49,361 nt of DNA. Source: Lactobacillus sp. UBA5815. GTDB lineage: Bacteria > Bacillota > Bacilli > Lactobacillales > Lactobacillaceae. The translations under genes and the position numbers were made by a program. Below, piece after piece: positions 34,417 through 41,768 of the stretch (its first letter is position 1; every line of letters begins with the position of its first letter). The stretch lies in assembly GCA_002417825.1 (NCBI GenBank), contig DICX01000058.1:1-49361 (forward strand), in the 5' to 3' direction. The notes under the pieces were generated by a model. It saw nothing but the letters and a program-made list of their open reading frames with translations. It ran no database searches and was not told the DNA's origin.

Positions 34417-35820
34417 TCAAACACGTTTTTGCAATTTTGAGTGATGAATACCATAAGTCAAATAAATCAACAGGCCTAATAAAAGCCAACTGCCAACTGA
34501 AATTTTCGTCATCGTCGGCAGCATCAAGATAAAGTACAAGCTTGCGCATCCCGCTAAAATCGGTAAGAAAGGATACCATGGCATCTTGAAACCAGGATTG
34601 ACCAGATCAGAACGACGGCGCAAACGTAAGATACCGAACGAAATGAATGTGAATGCGATCAACGTCCCGGCATTGATCAAAGCCGCTAATTGCGTCAACG
34701 GCACTAGCCCTGCAAAAACGGCTTGAACGAGCGTCGCAATCAAAATTGCGTTTCGTGGAACTGCATGTTTTTGATGGATCTTGCCTATCCCAGTTGGCAA
34801 AAGGCCATCTCGTCCTAATGCATAGATCAATCGTGAACCGCCAAAGAACATCGTTAACATCGACGTGAAGATGCCGATCAAAGCTCCTAACGTGATGAGC
34901 TTGTTCCAAGTCTGCAGATGGATCCGGTTGAGTGCATAAGCAGCAGGATCATCCACGTTGAGATAACGATAATTGACGATCCCTGTCAAAACAAGCGAAA
35001 ACGCAACGTACAGGAAAACGGAAACGAGGACCGTTCCCAAGATCCCTTTCACGACGTTTTTCTCAGGCTCGATCGTTTCTGCTGAATTGGCAGCTAGCGC
35101 ATCGAATCCGATGAAGGCAAAAAAGACAGTCGCTGCCGCAGTCGAGATACCGCCGATTCCCAAAGGTGGCGTTTGAAACTGCTTAGGATAAAACGGCACA
35201 TAATTTTTCGTCTTGATATAGAAACTGCCAACGACGATAAAAATCAAAATAATCGCAACTTTGATGACTACCGCGACGTTTTCAACACGTTTAGACAGAT
35301 TTGCACCATGAAGCAGGATAAAAGCAATAAGAAGCACGATCACGACAGCCGACAGGTTCACCACGCCGCCTTCCATCGGTCCGACACGCAGCGCTTTGGG
35401 CAACGCGATACCGAAAGCCCCCAATAAATTATCGTTGAAGTAAGCGGCAAAGCCTGTTGCTTCAGCTGAAACCGCCAGAAAGTATTCCAAAATCAAAGCC
35501 CAGCCTAAGAGCCAGCCGATGATCTCGCCATAGACTACCGTTCCAAATGAATAAGCAGAGCCTGCTACCGGCATGACCGATGAAAATTCCGCATAGGCCA
35601 TCCCCACGATTCCTGAGACCAAAGCTGCCAGTAAAAAAGCAACGGCGACTGCAGGCCCCGCATGAAGTGCCGCTTCATGGCCAGGAAGGATGAAGATTCC
35701 TGTTCCGACGACTGCACCAATCCCTAAAGCCACGAGATCATGTGCTTTCAAAGTGCGATCGAGCCCAGCATCCGCGGCTAAATACGTTTGCACAGATTCT
35801 TTTTTGAAGATGTTTTTCAT
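34417..35820 (-). CDS. APC-family amino acid permease, cationic/branched type (YfnA-like)
   Basis: A 467-aa permease with twelve helices. DLVALGIGAVVGTGIFILPGHEA is the GxG(I/V)-containing first helix, and FFAFIGFDALAANSAETIEPEKNVVKGILGT is the helix 6-8 signature of the cationic amino acid transporter group. Substrate unresolved. AGGAG lies 6 nt before the ATG. It is monocistronic. Confidence 0.9.
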   Translation of the reverse strand: MKNIFKKESVQTYLAADAGLDRTLKAHDLVALGIGAVVGTGIFILPGHEAALHAGPAVAVAFLLAALVSGIVGMAYAEFSSVMPVAGSAYSFGTVVYGEIIGWLLGWALILEYFLAVSAEATGFAAYFNDNLLGAFGIALPKALRVGPMEGGVVNLSAVVIVLLIAFILLHGANLSKRVENVAVVIKVAIILIFIVVGSFYIKTKNYVPFYPKQFQTPPLGIGGISTAAATVFFAFIGFDALAANSAETIEPEKNVVKGILGTVLVSVFLYVAFSLVLTGIVNYRYLNVDDPAAYALNRIHLQTWNKLITLGALIGIFTSMLTMFFGGSRLIYALGRDGLLPTGIGKIHQKHAVPRNAILIATLVQAVFAGLVPLTQLAALINAGTLIAFTFISFGILRLRRRSDLVNPGFKMPWYPFLPILAGCASLYFILMLPTMTKISVGSWLLLGLLIYLTYGIHHSKLQKRV

Positions 35821-36013
35821 AGCGGCTCCTAAAGACGATTCGTATCCTTCATTGAAAATAATACCGTTTAATTTTACCCTATTGCATCATCTTTTTTGAT
35901 TAAATTTAAAAGAAATATTTGTATTTTTATGCCTCTCCAAACGATCACAACGACTAAAATAAAACATGGTGTCTTTCACGAACAAAACTTGGTTCAAGAA
36001 AAGAAGCACAAAA

Positions 36014-36952
36014 ATGAAAATTTTTTTATCGAGTCTTTCTGGCGTTTTAGAAATTTTGCTGTTGATGGTCTTAGGGGCTTTTTTGACCGAAAAAGGCTGG
36101 TTTGGTGAGCAAACTAGCAAGCGATTGGCTAGGATCGTAACACAAATCGCGCTGCCTGCGGACATGATCGTTACGATCTCACAAAAATTCACCGCAGCGA
36201 CATTACTTAAAACACTACCAGATTTGTTTTTTCCAATCATCTCGATGCTGTTGCTGATGATTTTATCTTTCGGTGTCAGCAAGCTGATTCACGTGCCAAT
36301 TTCTCATCGTGGCACGTTTCAATCACTGTTCTTCAATTCCAATACGATTTTTATCGGATTACCCGTCGACATGGCATTATTCGGCGTCAAAAGTTTACCT
36401 TATCTGCTAGTCTATTACATGGCAAACACGACGATCTTTTGGACGATCGGGACTTATCTAATTCAAAAAGACGGCAACACCGCAGTACGATTCGATTGGA
36501 AGCAAACCTTGCGCAAAGTCTTTTCGCCACCGTTATTGGGATTCCTCTTCGGCATCTTCATGGTCCTCGTCGATTTGCGACTGCCCAACTTTTTGATGGC
36601 TGACTTGGCCTATTTGGGTAATCTCACGATTCCTGGGGCAATGATCTTCATCGGCATCACGATCGCACATATCGGCATCAAACAGTTGAAGATGGACCGG
36701 GACGTCTTTGCCATCTTCATCGGCCGTTTTCTGATCGCACCATTGCTGATGACAGCATTGATCATTTGGACGCCATTACCCATGATGATGAAAAAAGTAT
36801 TCATTCTGCAAGCAGCGATGCCAGCGATGACCAACGCACCTGTCGTCGCGAAACTCTATGGGGCTGATGACCGTTTTGCTGCCAGAGTCGTGGCTGAAAC
36901 GACTTTGGCTTCGATCATCGTCATTCCGGTCGTTATGACTTGTCTGCAGTGA
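36014..36952 (+). CDS. AEC-family transporter (auxin efflux carrier-like)
   Basis: A 312-aa membrane protein with ten helices in two halves of five, as in AEC/BART transporters. LEILLLMVLGAFLTEKGWF is the first helix, NSNTIFIGLPV and AAMPAMTNAPVVAKLYGAD are the crossing motifs of the two halves. Family members carry malate, other organic acids or amino acids. The ATG at 36014 is preferred because the first true helix follows it at once; an in-frame ATG at 35966 lies too close to a likely TAAAAT promoter box and has no ribosome site. Its stop codon lies within the left copy of the 146-bp repeat. Confidence 0.87.
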   Translation: MKIFLSSLSGVLEILLLMVLGAFLTEKGWFGEQTSKRLARIVTQIALPADMIVTISQKFTAATLLKTLPDLFFPIISMLLLMILSFGVSKLIHVPISHRGTFQSLFFNSNTIFIGLPVDMALFGVKSLPYLLVYYMANTTIFWTIGTYLIQKDGNTAVRFDWKQTLRKVFSPPLLGFLFGIFMVLVDLRLPNFLMADLAYLGNLTIPGAMIFIGITIAHIGIKQLKMDRDVFAIFIGRFLIAPLLMTALIIWTPLPMMMKKVFILQAAMPAMTNAPVVAKLYGADDRFAARVVAETTLASIIVIPVVMTCLQ

Positions 36953-37093
36953 TCAAAAAAGACTTCACGCTTTTATTCATTGGTGAAGTCTTTTTTGGTG
37001 TTCATTTTTAACCCAGCAGTAACGAATCATCAGACAAGGTGGTGTCCTGAGTCTCTTTGAAACGTGCCATCAGATCAGGAACCGTGAGATGCT
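36948..37093. repeat. Left copy of a 146-bp direct repeat (AEC stop, terminator, ABC 3' end)
   Basis: This segment matches 38401-38546 without gaps; I count 11 mismatches in 146 bp. It contains the AEC stop codon, a bidirectional intrinsic terminator (GACTTCAC/GTGAAGTC) and the last 28 codons of a second ABC ATPase end. The homology stops abruptly at GAGATGCT. The two copies flank a 1307-bp insert with one gene. Confidence 0.93.
37008..37093 (-). pseudogene. 3'-terminal fragment of the ABC ATPase gene
   Basis: Read on the minus strand this encodes HLTVPDLMARFKETQ followed by DTTLSDDSLLLG and a stop, against the full gene's GTTLSDDSLLLS. Most differences are synonymous or conservative, as between orthologues. 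No start or upstream domain is present, so it is a remnant. Confidence 0.85.
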
Positions 37094-37203
37094 TATTAAG
37101 CATTAATACTTTAAGCTTTTTTTCTTAATTCCATTTATATGAATTTCTTTAAGTGCTTTTATGCTAATATTTAATAAGGATATTTCAAAATTGGGAGTAT
37201 TTA

Positions 37204-37296
37204 ATGCCTTCAAGACTTTGCTCAAATCATAGAGGTATTAAAATCTTGGAATGTAATAAATTTTGGGGAGGAATGTTTCAACATGAAAACAACTAA
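37204..37296 (+). CDS. Possible 30-aa upstream ORF overlapping the cargo gene
   Basis: ATG at 37204 has GGGAG 7 nt upstream and the frame ends at TAA 37294-37296, 14 nt inside the following gene in another frame. The main gene's own GGGGAGG lies within this ORF. Translation could couple the two, or the ORF may be chance in AT-rich sequence. Confidence 0.35.
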   Translation: MPSRLCSNHRGIKILECNKFWGGMFQHENN

Positions 37297-38368
37297 ATTA
37301 GTTGTAGGCATTTTAATGTCTATTTTGTCGGTATACATAATCTTTCAATCTATGATTGCGGGTTTTGGAGAAGCTCTGATAAATAGTAATGGAACGAGTG
37401 AAGAATCAGGGTTAATATTTGCCGTTCTTTTTTTAGCATCAGGAATTGTCTACATCGTTAATAAATCAAAAAAAGCTCTTGGAAGCGATATAGCCTGTCT
37501 GATCATGCTTTTAATCGCATGGTTAATCGGAATCACTACGGCAGGTATCTATCGTGATTTAATCGTTTGGAGTTGGCTTGCATTTATAATTGGGATTGGC
37601 TTTTTTGTTTGGCATTTGATATCAAACAAGAAAAATCCAGTTTCTGGCAAAATCCCCGCTCCTAACGTAAGCAACCAAAATCCAAAATCTAATAAACCGT
37701 TTTACAAAAAATGGTGGGTATGGGTATTGGCAGCTGTTGTCGTAATCGTTTTAATTGTTTTAATCGGCACGAATAATAGTTCTGGCAATTCCGCATCTGA
37801 TAGTAATACTAGCCAGGATAGCGTAACAGATTCTTCTAGTGACTCAAGCGCAACTTCTGGTCATTCTACAACATCTAAAGAAAAAGGAAACAGCACTTCT
37901 TCTGATAAAATAACGGTAAATTATCAAGACTATGAAATTTTGCACAGTAAATCCTATCCAGCAAACTACCAAAATACAGCATGGAACGCAGCAGCAGTCA
38001 AAGTTACAAAGATAGTTGCATACACACTCGTCAACCCGACTAAATACAAATCTGCCAATGATGGTACTTTCCAAGCAACTGGTTTTGTGAGAATTTATTT
38101 CAATGTAAAAGCTAATCGAGATATCAGTATCTATCCAACGCAAGGTACCTATATTTTTAATAATACTGAACAACATGAAGCTGATGGCGATGAAACATGG
38201 GATGGTGACATCAGTAACGGTGTCATTAAGAATGGTAGTGTTACAGTGCCTATTAAAGATGTTTCGAATTTAAAAACGGTACGAATCAAATTTGATGCTG
38301 ATTATGATACAGATGACATCGATGATGATAATTCGAATTATACGTATGATTTCACTTTAAATTTATAA
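37283..38368 (+). CDS. Membrane protein with Ser-rich linker and extracellular C-terminal domain, unknown function (inserted cargo gene)
   Basis: A 361-aa protein I cannot name. Three N-terminal hydrophobic segments (about 5-25, 42-60, 70-110), a fourth helix preceded by KPFYKKWWVWVLAAVVVIVLIV (about 140-165), a Ser/Thr/Asn linker (168-212), and a beta-rich extracellular domain (about 213-361) ending in an acidic DADYDTDDIDDDNSN run. The last part resembles the DUF4352/DUF5067-like immunoglobulin-type domains of lactobacilli, without certainty. It is visibly more A+T-rich than its neighbours, uses more AAA/AAT codons and stands alone between the 146-bp repeats, all signs of transfer. GGAGG lies 11 nt before the ATG. 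Confidence 0.8.
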   Translation: MKTTKLVVGILMSILSVYIIFQSMIAGFGEALINSNGTSEESGLIFAVLFLASGIVYIVNKSKKALGSDIACLIMLLIAWLIGITTAGIYRDLIVWSWLAFIIGIGFFVWHLISNKKNPVSGKIPAPNVSNQNPKSNKPFYKKWWVWVLAAVVVIVLIVLIGTNNSSGNSASDSNTSQDSVTDSSSDSSATSGHSTTSKEKGNSTSSDKITVNYQDYEILHSKSYPANYQNTAWNAAAVKVTKIVAYTLVNPTKYKSANDGTFQATGFVRIYFNVKANRDISIYPTQGTYIFNNTEQHEADGDETWDGDISNGVIKNGSVTVPIKDVSNLKTVRIKFDADYDTDDIDDDNSNYTYDFTLNL

Positions 38369-38400
38369 ATTGCAAAATAATATTTCGATTCTATTATATT

Positions 38401-38546
38401 AGTGATCAAAAAAGACCTCATCTTTTCATTCATCGGTGAAGTCTTTTTTGGTGTTCATTTTTAACTCAGCAGCAACGAATCATCAGACAAGGTGGTTCCC
38501 TGAGTCTCTTTGAAACGCGCCATCAGATCAGGAACCGTGAGATGCT
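38401..38546. repeat. Right copy of the 146-bp direct repeat
   Basis: It matches 36948-37093 and belongs to the intact ABC ATPase gene and its terminator region. The terminator stem here carries mismatches (GACCTCAT against GTGAAGTC), so it is weaker than the left copy. Distance between the copies is 1453 bp. Confidence 0.93.
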
Positions 38547-39264
38547 GTTTCGCCTCTTGATCGAGATCGAGAACGATCTTACCGTGCGATAGCATGAGCA
38601 GCCGATTACCATAACGGATCGCATCTTGCATATTGTGCGTGACCATTAAAGCTGTGAGATGATTGCGTTCAACGATTCGTGAAGTCAGCGACATGACTGT
38701 CGCACTGGTTTTAGGATCTAGTGCTGCCGTATGCTCATCCAGTAAAAGCAATCGTGGCGTTTCCAGCGTGGCCATCAAAAGCGTGATGGCCTGTCGCTGA
38801 CCGCCAGAGAGCAAGCCCATCTCATCTTTCAACCGATTCTCCAAGCCAAGATGAAGTTGCGCCAAAGATGTCTCTAACTTTTCATGATCCTGCTTTCTAA
38901 CGCCCATCCGCCAAAATCGTCTTGTAGTACCACGTTGCAACGCCAAAGCCAGATTTTCTTCAATCGTCAAATGAGAAGCGGTTCCTGAACGTGGATCTTG
39001 AAAAACTCGACTGATCATTTTTGCCCTTTGCGCAACATTTTGTGTGGTGACATCTTGCCCATCAAGGCTGATTTTTCCTGACGATACTGGCAGAAAACCA
39101 GCAACACTATTGAGCAGCGTTGATTTCCCCGCCCCATTGCCACCGATGACTGTAACAAAATCACCTTGTTCGAGTGCTAGATTCAAGTCACGAAGCGCAT
39201 AAGTTTCGGTCGGCGTGTTTCGCCCAAAAATTTGATTTAGATGTTCGATCCTCAAAACGGTCAT
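38461..39264 (-). CDS. ABC importer ATPase (COG1101-type, aromatic amino-acid transporter family)
   Basis: A 267-aa ATPase: Walker A GGNGAGKSTLLNS, Q-loop RVFQDPRSGTASHLTIEENLALAL, signature LLSGGQRQAITLLMA, Walker B LLLLDEHTAALDP, switch VTHNMQDA. The QDPRSGTA and LDEHTAALDPKT wording is typical of the ATPase that goes with COG2984 binding proteins and COG4120 permeases. It overlaps the permease gene by 4 bp. Its 3' end is duplicated on the far side of the inserted cargo gene. Its expression should follow the Tyr-leader attenuator upstream of the operon. Confidence 0.9.
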   Translation of the reverse strand: MTVLRIEHLNQIFGRNTPTETYALRDLNLALEQGDFVTVIGGNGAGKSTLLNSVAGFLPVSSGKISLDGQDVTTQNVAQRAKMISRVFQDPRSGTASHLTIEENLALALQRGTTRRFWRMGVRKQDHEKLETSLAQLHLGLENRLKDEMGLLSGGQRQAITLLMATLETPRLLLLDEHTAALDPKTSATVMSLTSRIVERNHLTALMVTHNMQDAIRYGNRLLMLSHGKIVLDLDQEAKQHLTVPDLMARFKETQGTTLSDDSLLLS

Positions 39265-40160
39265 TTTGATACCTCTTCTTTTTTAAACCATGATCGAAAA
39301 AAACGTGCCAATCGACGATCAAGACGTGGTATAGAAAGAAACAAAACCAACATGACCGCATAAAACAGTCGCAATAAATTAGGATCGACGCCGAGTTCCA
39401 AAACACCGGCAATCAGCCAACGATAAACGATTGCACCACCAACGATCGTCAAAAAGCGTTTCCCCAAACTTGACTTGTGAAACACCATCTCCGCCATGAT
39501 GATGGCAGAAAGTGCGATGACCAAGGTGCCGATTCCCATACTGACGTCTGCGTACCCGTTAGTCTGCGCCATCAAACTACCTGAAAGTGCAATAAAACTG
39601 TTGGAAATCATATAAACGATGATCTTCATCCGATCTGTGTTGATGCCATTCGCGGCACTCATCAATGGATTATCGCCGACTGCACGTGCGGCTAGCCCTA
39701 CCTCGGTTCTGAAAAAGAGAACCAAGCTTGTGATCAGCACGAGGACGAGCCCACTTGAAAAAATAATCGTTCCTCCTAATGAAGACATGGCAGAAACTGA
39801 ATTGAACACAGTTTTGACGTGACCTAAAAATGAGATGTTCGCGGCTTTCATGATCAAAAGATTCACTGAATAAAGGCCCGTCATCGTTAAAATACCTGTC
39901 AATAGATCAGGGATCTTCAGTTTCGTGTTCAACCAGCCGGAGATCACCCCCGCTAACGCACCGCCAGCAGCTCCTGCCAGCGTTGCGACGATCGGATTGC
40001 TTCCCGAAACGATCAGACGCGCACTGATCGCTGCCCCCAATGGAAAACTGCCTTCGGCAGTCATATCTGCAATATTCAAAACTCGAAACGTCAGGTAAAC
40101 GCCAATCGCCATGATTGCCCATAAAAGGCCTTGCGCAACGTTCGTCAACATGATCATCAT
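39261..40160 (-). CDS. ABC importer permease (COG4120-type)
   Basis: A 299-aa permease with eight to ten helices and the branched-chain/sugar permease-like fold. NIADMTAEGSFPLGAAISA is the conserved start of this group, and GLAARAVGDNPLMSAANGINTDRMKI is the coupling loop. I chose the ATG at 40160 because AAGGGAG sits 8 nt before it; the GTG at 40178 overlaps the binding-protein stop and has no ribosome site. It serves as homodimeric channel for the operon. Confidence 0.88.
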   Translation of the reverse strand: MMIMLTNVAQGLLWAIMAIGVYLTFRVLNIADMTAEGSFPLGAAISARLIVSGSNPIVATLAGAAGGALAGVISGWLNTKLKIPDLLTGILTMTGLYSVNLLIMKAANISFLGHVKTVFNSVSAMSSLGGTIIFSSGLVLVLITSLVLFFRTEVGLAARAVGDNPLMSAANGINTDRMKIIVYMISNSFIALSGSLMAQTNGYADVSMGIGTLVIALSAIIMAEMVFHKSSLGKRFLTIVGGAIVYRWLIAGVLELGVDPNLLRLFYAVMLVLFLSIPRLDRRLARFFRSWFKKEEVSK

Positions 40161-40174
40161 GATCGATACTCCCT

Positions 40175-41158
40175 TCACTTTCCACGAACTGCTTTGGCAG
40201 CACGACGTGCTTGCGCGGCAGTCACGTGAAATTGCTTCATCCGTGAGGCATTCATCTTCAAATGCAGTTTGGCCGGTGATTCAAGTGGTAATGATCTTGG
40301 CTTTTTACCCTTTAAAAGGGCAATCGCCATCTTGGCAGTTTGCCGCCCAAGGTCTTCATAGTCGACGCCTACAGTCGCAACTCCCGCATATTTGATCATC
40401 GTTGCATCTGCATTCACGACAGGTGTTTTCGTCGCAGCCGACACTTTTCCGATCGTTGGCATTGCAGCTGCCGCAACGTTGTCGGTTGGAACGTAGATCA
40501 CGTCTGCTTTTTGACTCAAAGCTTGTGCAGCCTGTTCGACATCATTAGTCGTTGCTGCCGTCTTGACGACGACTTTCAGTTTCAGCCGTTTAAGTTCTTT
40601 TTCTGCCAATTTGATCTGGTAGACTGAATTGGGTTCAGCAGCGTTGTACAAAAGGCCAACTGTCTTTGCTTTTGGAAACAAGCGATGTGTGAAATCAATC
40701 TGACCTTTGACGTTGACGAGATCTGTCACGCCAGTCGCATTTCGATCTGGACGTTTTGTATCTGTCATCAAACCAGCTGATTTTGGGTCTGTGATCGCCG
40801 TGAACAACAAAGGCGTTTTAGGAGCCGCTTTATGTAAAGCCTGTGCAGCTGGCGTTGCGATCGCCAAGTTCAATGTGTTATGGTCTTGCGCTAAGCGTGC
40901 GCTCATTGCAGTCAAATTGCTTTGATCGCCATTTGCATTCAAGAAATCGATCTTAAGCTTTGACCCGTGATAGCCTTTTTGTGCCAATTCTTCTGTAAAA
41001 CCACGCTTAGCCGCATTCAAAGCTTTTTGATCGATCAATTGCAAGATTCCGATTTTGATCGTACCATTCGAACGCGATTGCTTTTGACAACCTGTGATAA
41101 CGACCATTGCAGTGGCTGCCAAAAAAGTGATACCCCATTTTTTCCATTTCGATTTCAT
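40175..41158 (-). CDS. COG2984-type amino-acid-binding lipoprotein (tyrosine or tryptophan class)
   Basis: A 327-aa lipoprotein with signal MKSKWKKWGITFLAATAMVV and lipobox VITGC. The mature protein has the two-lobed COG2984 pattern: IKIGILQLIDQKALNAAKRGFTEELAQKGY, then ATPAAQAL, PLLFTAITDPKSAGL and VYVPTDN-like VIYVPTDNVAAAA. This is the class of the predicted streptococcal tryptophan importer TrpX. Here the leader upstream is Tyr-rich, so tyrosine is my first guess. The ATG at 41158 with AAAGG upstream starts the signal peptide; the longer frame runs back through the terminator hairpin and is not real. Confidence 0.88.
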   Translation of the reverse strand: MKSKWKKWGITFLAATAMVVITGCQKQSRSNGTIKIGILQLIDQKALNAAKRGFTEELAQKGYHGSKLKIDFLNANGDQSNLTAMSARLAQDHNTLNLAIATPAAQALHKAAPKTPLLFTAITDPKSAGLMTDTKRPDRNATGVTDLVNVKGQIDFTHRLFPKAKTVGLLYNAAEPNSVYQIKLAEKELKRLKLKVVVKTAATTNDVEQAAQALSQKADVIYVPTDNVAAAAMPTIGKVSAATKTPVVNADATMIKYAGVATVGVDYEDLGRQTAKMAIALLKGKKPRSLPLESPAKLHLKMNASRMKQFHVTAAQARRAAKAVRGK

Positions 41159-41202
41159 TTCTAAAAACCTTTCTTCTGATAAACACACACGAAAGAAAAG
41201 AA

Positions 41203-41239
41203 AAACGCCGGTCACTCGTTCTCCAAGTGACTGGCGTTT
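41203..41239 (-). terminator. Leader-region intrinsic terminator (attenuator) before the Tyr-class ABC operon
   Basis: In the minus-strand transcript AAACGCC-A-GTCACT and AGTGAC-C-GGCGTTT form a 13-bp stem with one A-C mismatch and loop UGGAGAACG, followed by UUUUUCUUUUC. It stands 45 nt before the binding-protein start, so transcription must pass it to express the operon. The loop GAGAACGA (41216-41223) is complementary to an upstream segment at 41266-41273. Confidence 0.88.
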
Positions 41240-41372
41240 ATTTCCGGAAATAAAAACACCACATAGAGAACGATGTTCATCCATGTGGCTTTAATTGAGC
41301 TCGACTTAAAAGACTATGCCGTCATGGATGCAAACCTGCGTGTGCGGCTTGCATCCCTAAAGACTCAAACCG
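41240..41372 (-). promoter_or_regulatory. Alternative RNA pairings of the Tyr attenuator
   Basis: Four segments can pair in exclusive ways in the minus-strand RNA. (1) GACUAU-A-GC with following AUGG, over the Tyr codons (41377-41393), pairs with CCAU and GC-AUAGUC (41312-41326). (2) CAUCCAUG (41323-41330) pairs perfectly with CAUGGAUG (41278-41285). (3) CCACAU/AUGUGG close a hairpin at 41259-41288. (4) UCGUUCUC (41266-41273) pairs perfectly with the terminator loop GAGAACGA (41216-41223). A separate 11-bp hairpin occupies 41326-41356. If a ribosome covers the Tyr codons, 2 can replace 1 and 3, freeing 4 to break the terminator. Confidence 0.75.
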
Positions 41373-41432
41373 CTAACCATAATAGCTATAGTCATAAATA
41401 TGATTAAAATGTTTTCTTTTCAGCTCACTCAT
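41373..41432 (-). CDS. Tyr-rich 19-aa leader peptide
   Basis: MSELKRKHFNHIYDYSYYG then TAG. The ATG at 41432 has AAGGAG 7 nt upstream. Four of the last seven sense codons are UAU (Tyr), an extreme local enrichment just before the stop. The peptide is followed by exclusive hairpins and a terminator, then the COG2984-type ABC operon. This is the architecture of ribosome-mediated attenuation: scarce Tyr-tRNA would stall translation within the run. No T-box consensus (AGGGUGGNACCGCG) is present in the leader. Confidence 0.85.
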   Translation of the reverse strand: MSELKRKHFNHIYDYSYYG

Positions 41433-41474
41433 TCGTGCAACTCCTTAAAAAACATAATTTGATGAGTTAACGTG

Positions 41475-41503
41475 AGTTTAATGCTTCATGTTTAACTTGT
41501 CAA
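41475..41503 (-). promoter_or_regulatory. Promoter of the Tyr-leader ABC operon
   Basis: TTGACA (41498-41503) and TAAACT (41475-41480) are 17 bp apart on the minus strand. Expected start is near 41468, giving about 36 nt to the leader-peptide ATG. It lies back to back with the promoter at 41526-41554. Confidence 0.75.
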
Positions 41504-41525
41504 GTCATCGAAAAAATAGATTTAT

Positions 41526-41554
41526 TTGACAAACTTCTTTTTAATTAGTAGAAT
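41526..41554 (+). promoter_or_regulatory. Promoter of the Cys-leader ABC operon
   Basis: TTGACA (41526-41531) and TAGAAT (41549-41554) are 17 bp apart. Expected start near 41561. The two divergent -35 boxes are 22 bp apart, so the promoters may influence each other. Confidence 0.8.
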
Positions 41555-41582
41555 GATTTCTGTTGTCATTAGTGAACTTTGA

Positions 41583-41743
41583 TGCTTGATTAAGGAGACT
41601 CAAATGTTTTTCAATCGTATCTTTCGTGAATGTCTTTGTGCAATGAGACCGAACAGTTCGTTTTCACTGCATTTTTGGCGTTCATTGAATTGGACGCGTT
41701 GAATCTTTAATCAAGTGCAAAAAGTGAAAACCCTGTTTTGGTC
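41583..41743 (+). promoter_or_regulatory. Alternative RNA pairings of the Cys attenuator
   Basis: UGCAAUGA (41639-41646) and UCACUGCA (41664-41671) pair with one A-C mismatch, forming a hairpin that begins in the second Cys codon. Inside it, GACCGAACAG (41647-41656) is complementary to CUGUUU-U-GGUC (41733-41743) over 10 pairs with one bulged U and one G-U. That second pairing uses the left arm of the terminator and so is an antiterminator. In addition CUUGAUUAA (41585-41593), which abuts the leader ribosome site, pairs perfectly with UUAAUCAAG (41707-41715), enclosing the whole leader ORF. Confidence 0.7.
41604..41702 (+). CDS. 32-aa leader peptide with Cys-Leu-Cys run
   Basis: ATG at 41604 follows AAGGAG by 6 nt; the frame ends at TGA 41700-41702. 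It begins MFFNRIFRECLCAM, with Cys codons 10 and 12 (41631-41633 and 41637-41639) at the foot of the first downstream hairpin. Cys is a rare residue, so two in three codons are notable. The peptide is followed by a terminator and a cystine-type ABC operon. It also holds two Trp and several Phe and Ser codons farther on, so Cys as the sensed residue is inferred from position and from the transporter class. Confidence 0.72.
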   Translation: MFFNRIFRECLCAMRPNSSFSLHFWRSLNWTR

Positions 41744-41768
41744 GGACGACGATCAAACAGGGTTTTTT
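41727..41768 (+). terminator. Leader-region intrinsic terminator (attenuator) before the cystine-type ABC operon
   Basis: AAAACCCTGTTT (41727-41738) and AAACAGGGTTTT (41755-41766) form a 12-bp perfect stem with a 16-nt loop and a T run. It lies between the leader-peptide stop and the permease start, 45 bp ahead of the latter. Confidence 0.92.

Noticed and set aside
36948..38546. Insertion sequence or composite transposon
   Set aside because: No transposase, no terminal inverted repeats, and the repeats are pieces of the neighbouring gene and terminator, not mobile-element ends.
40175..41284. Longer 369-aa reading of the binding protein
   Set aside because: The extension would translate through the leader terminator hairpin and remove the signal peptide from the N-terminus; the start at 41158 fits the lipoprotein signal.
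41203..41468. T-box riboswitch upstream of the Tyr-class ABC operon
   Set aside because: No AGGGUGGNACCGCG-type antiterminator bulge or stem-I layout is present; the leader ORF with a ribosome site and the pairing cascade fit better.
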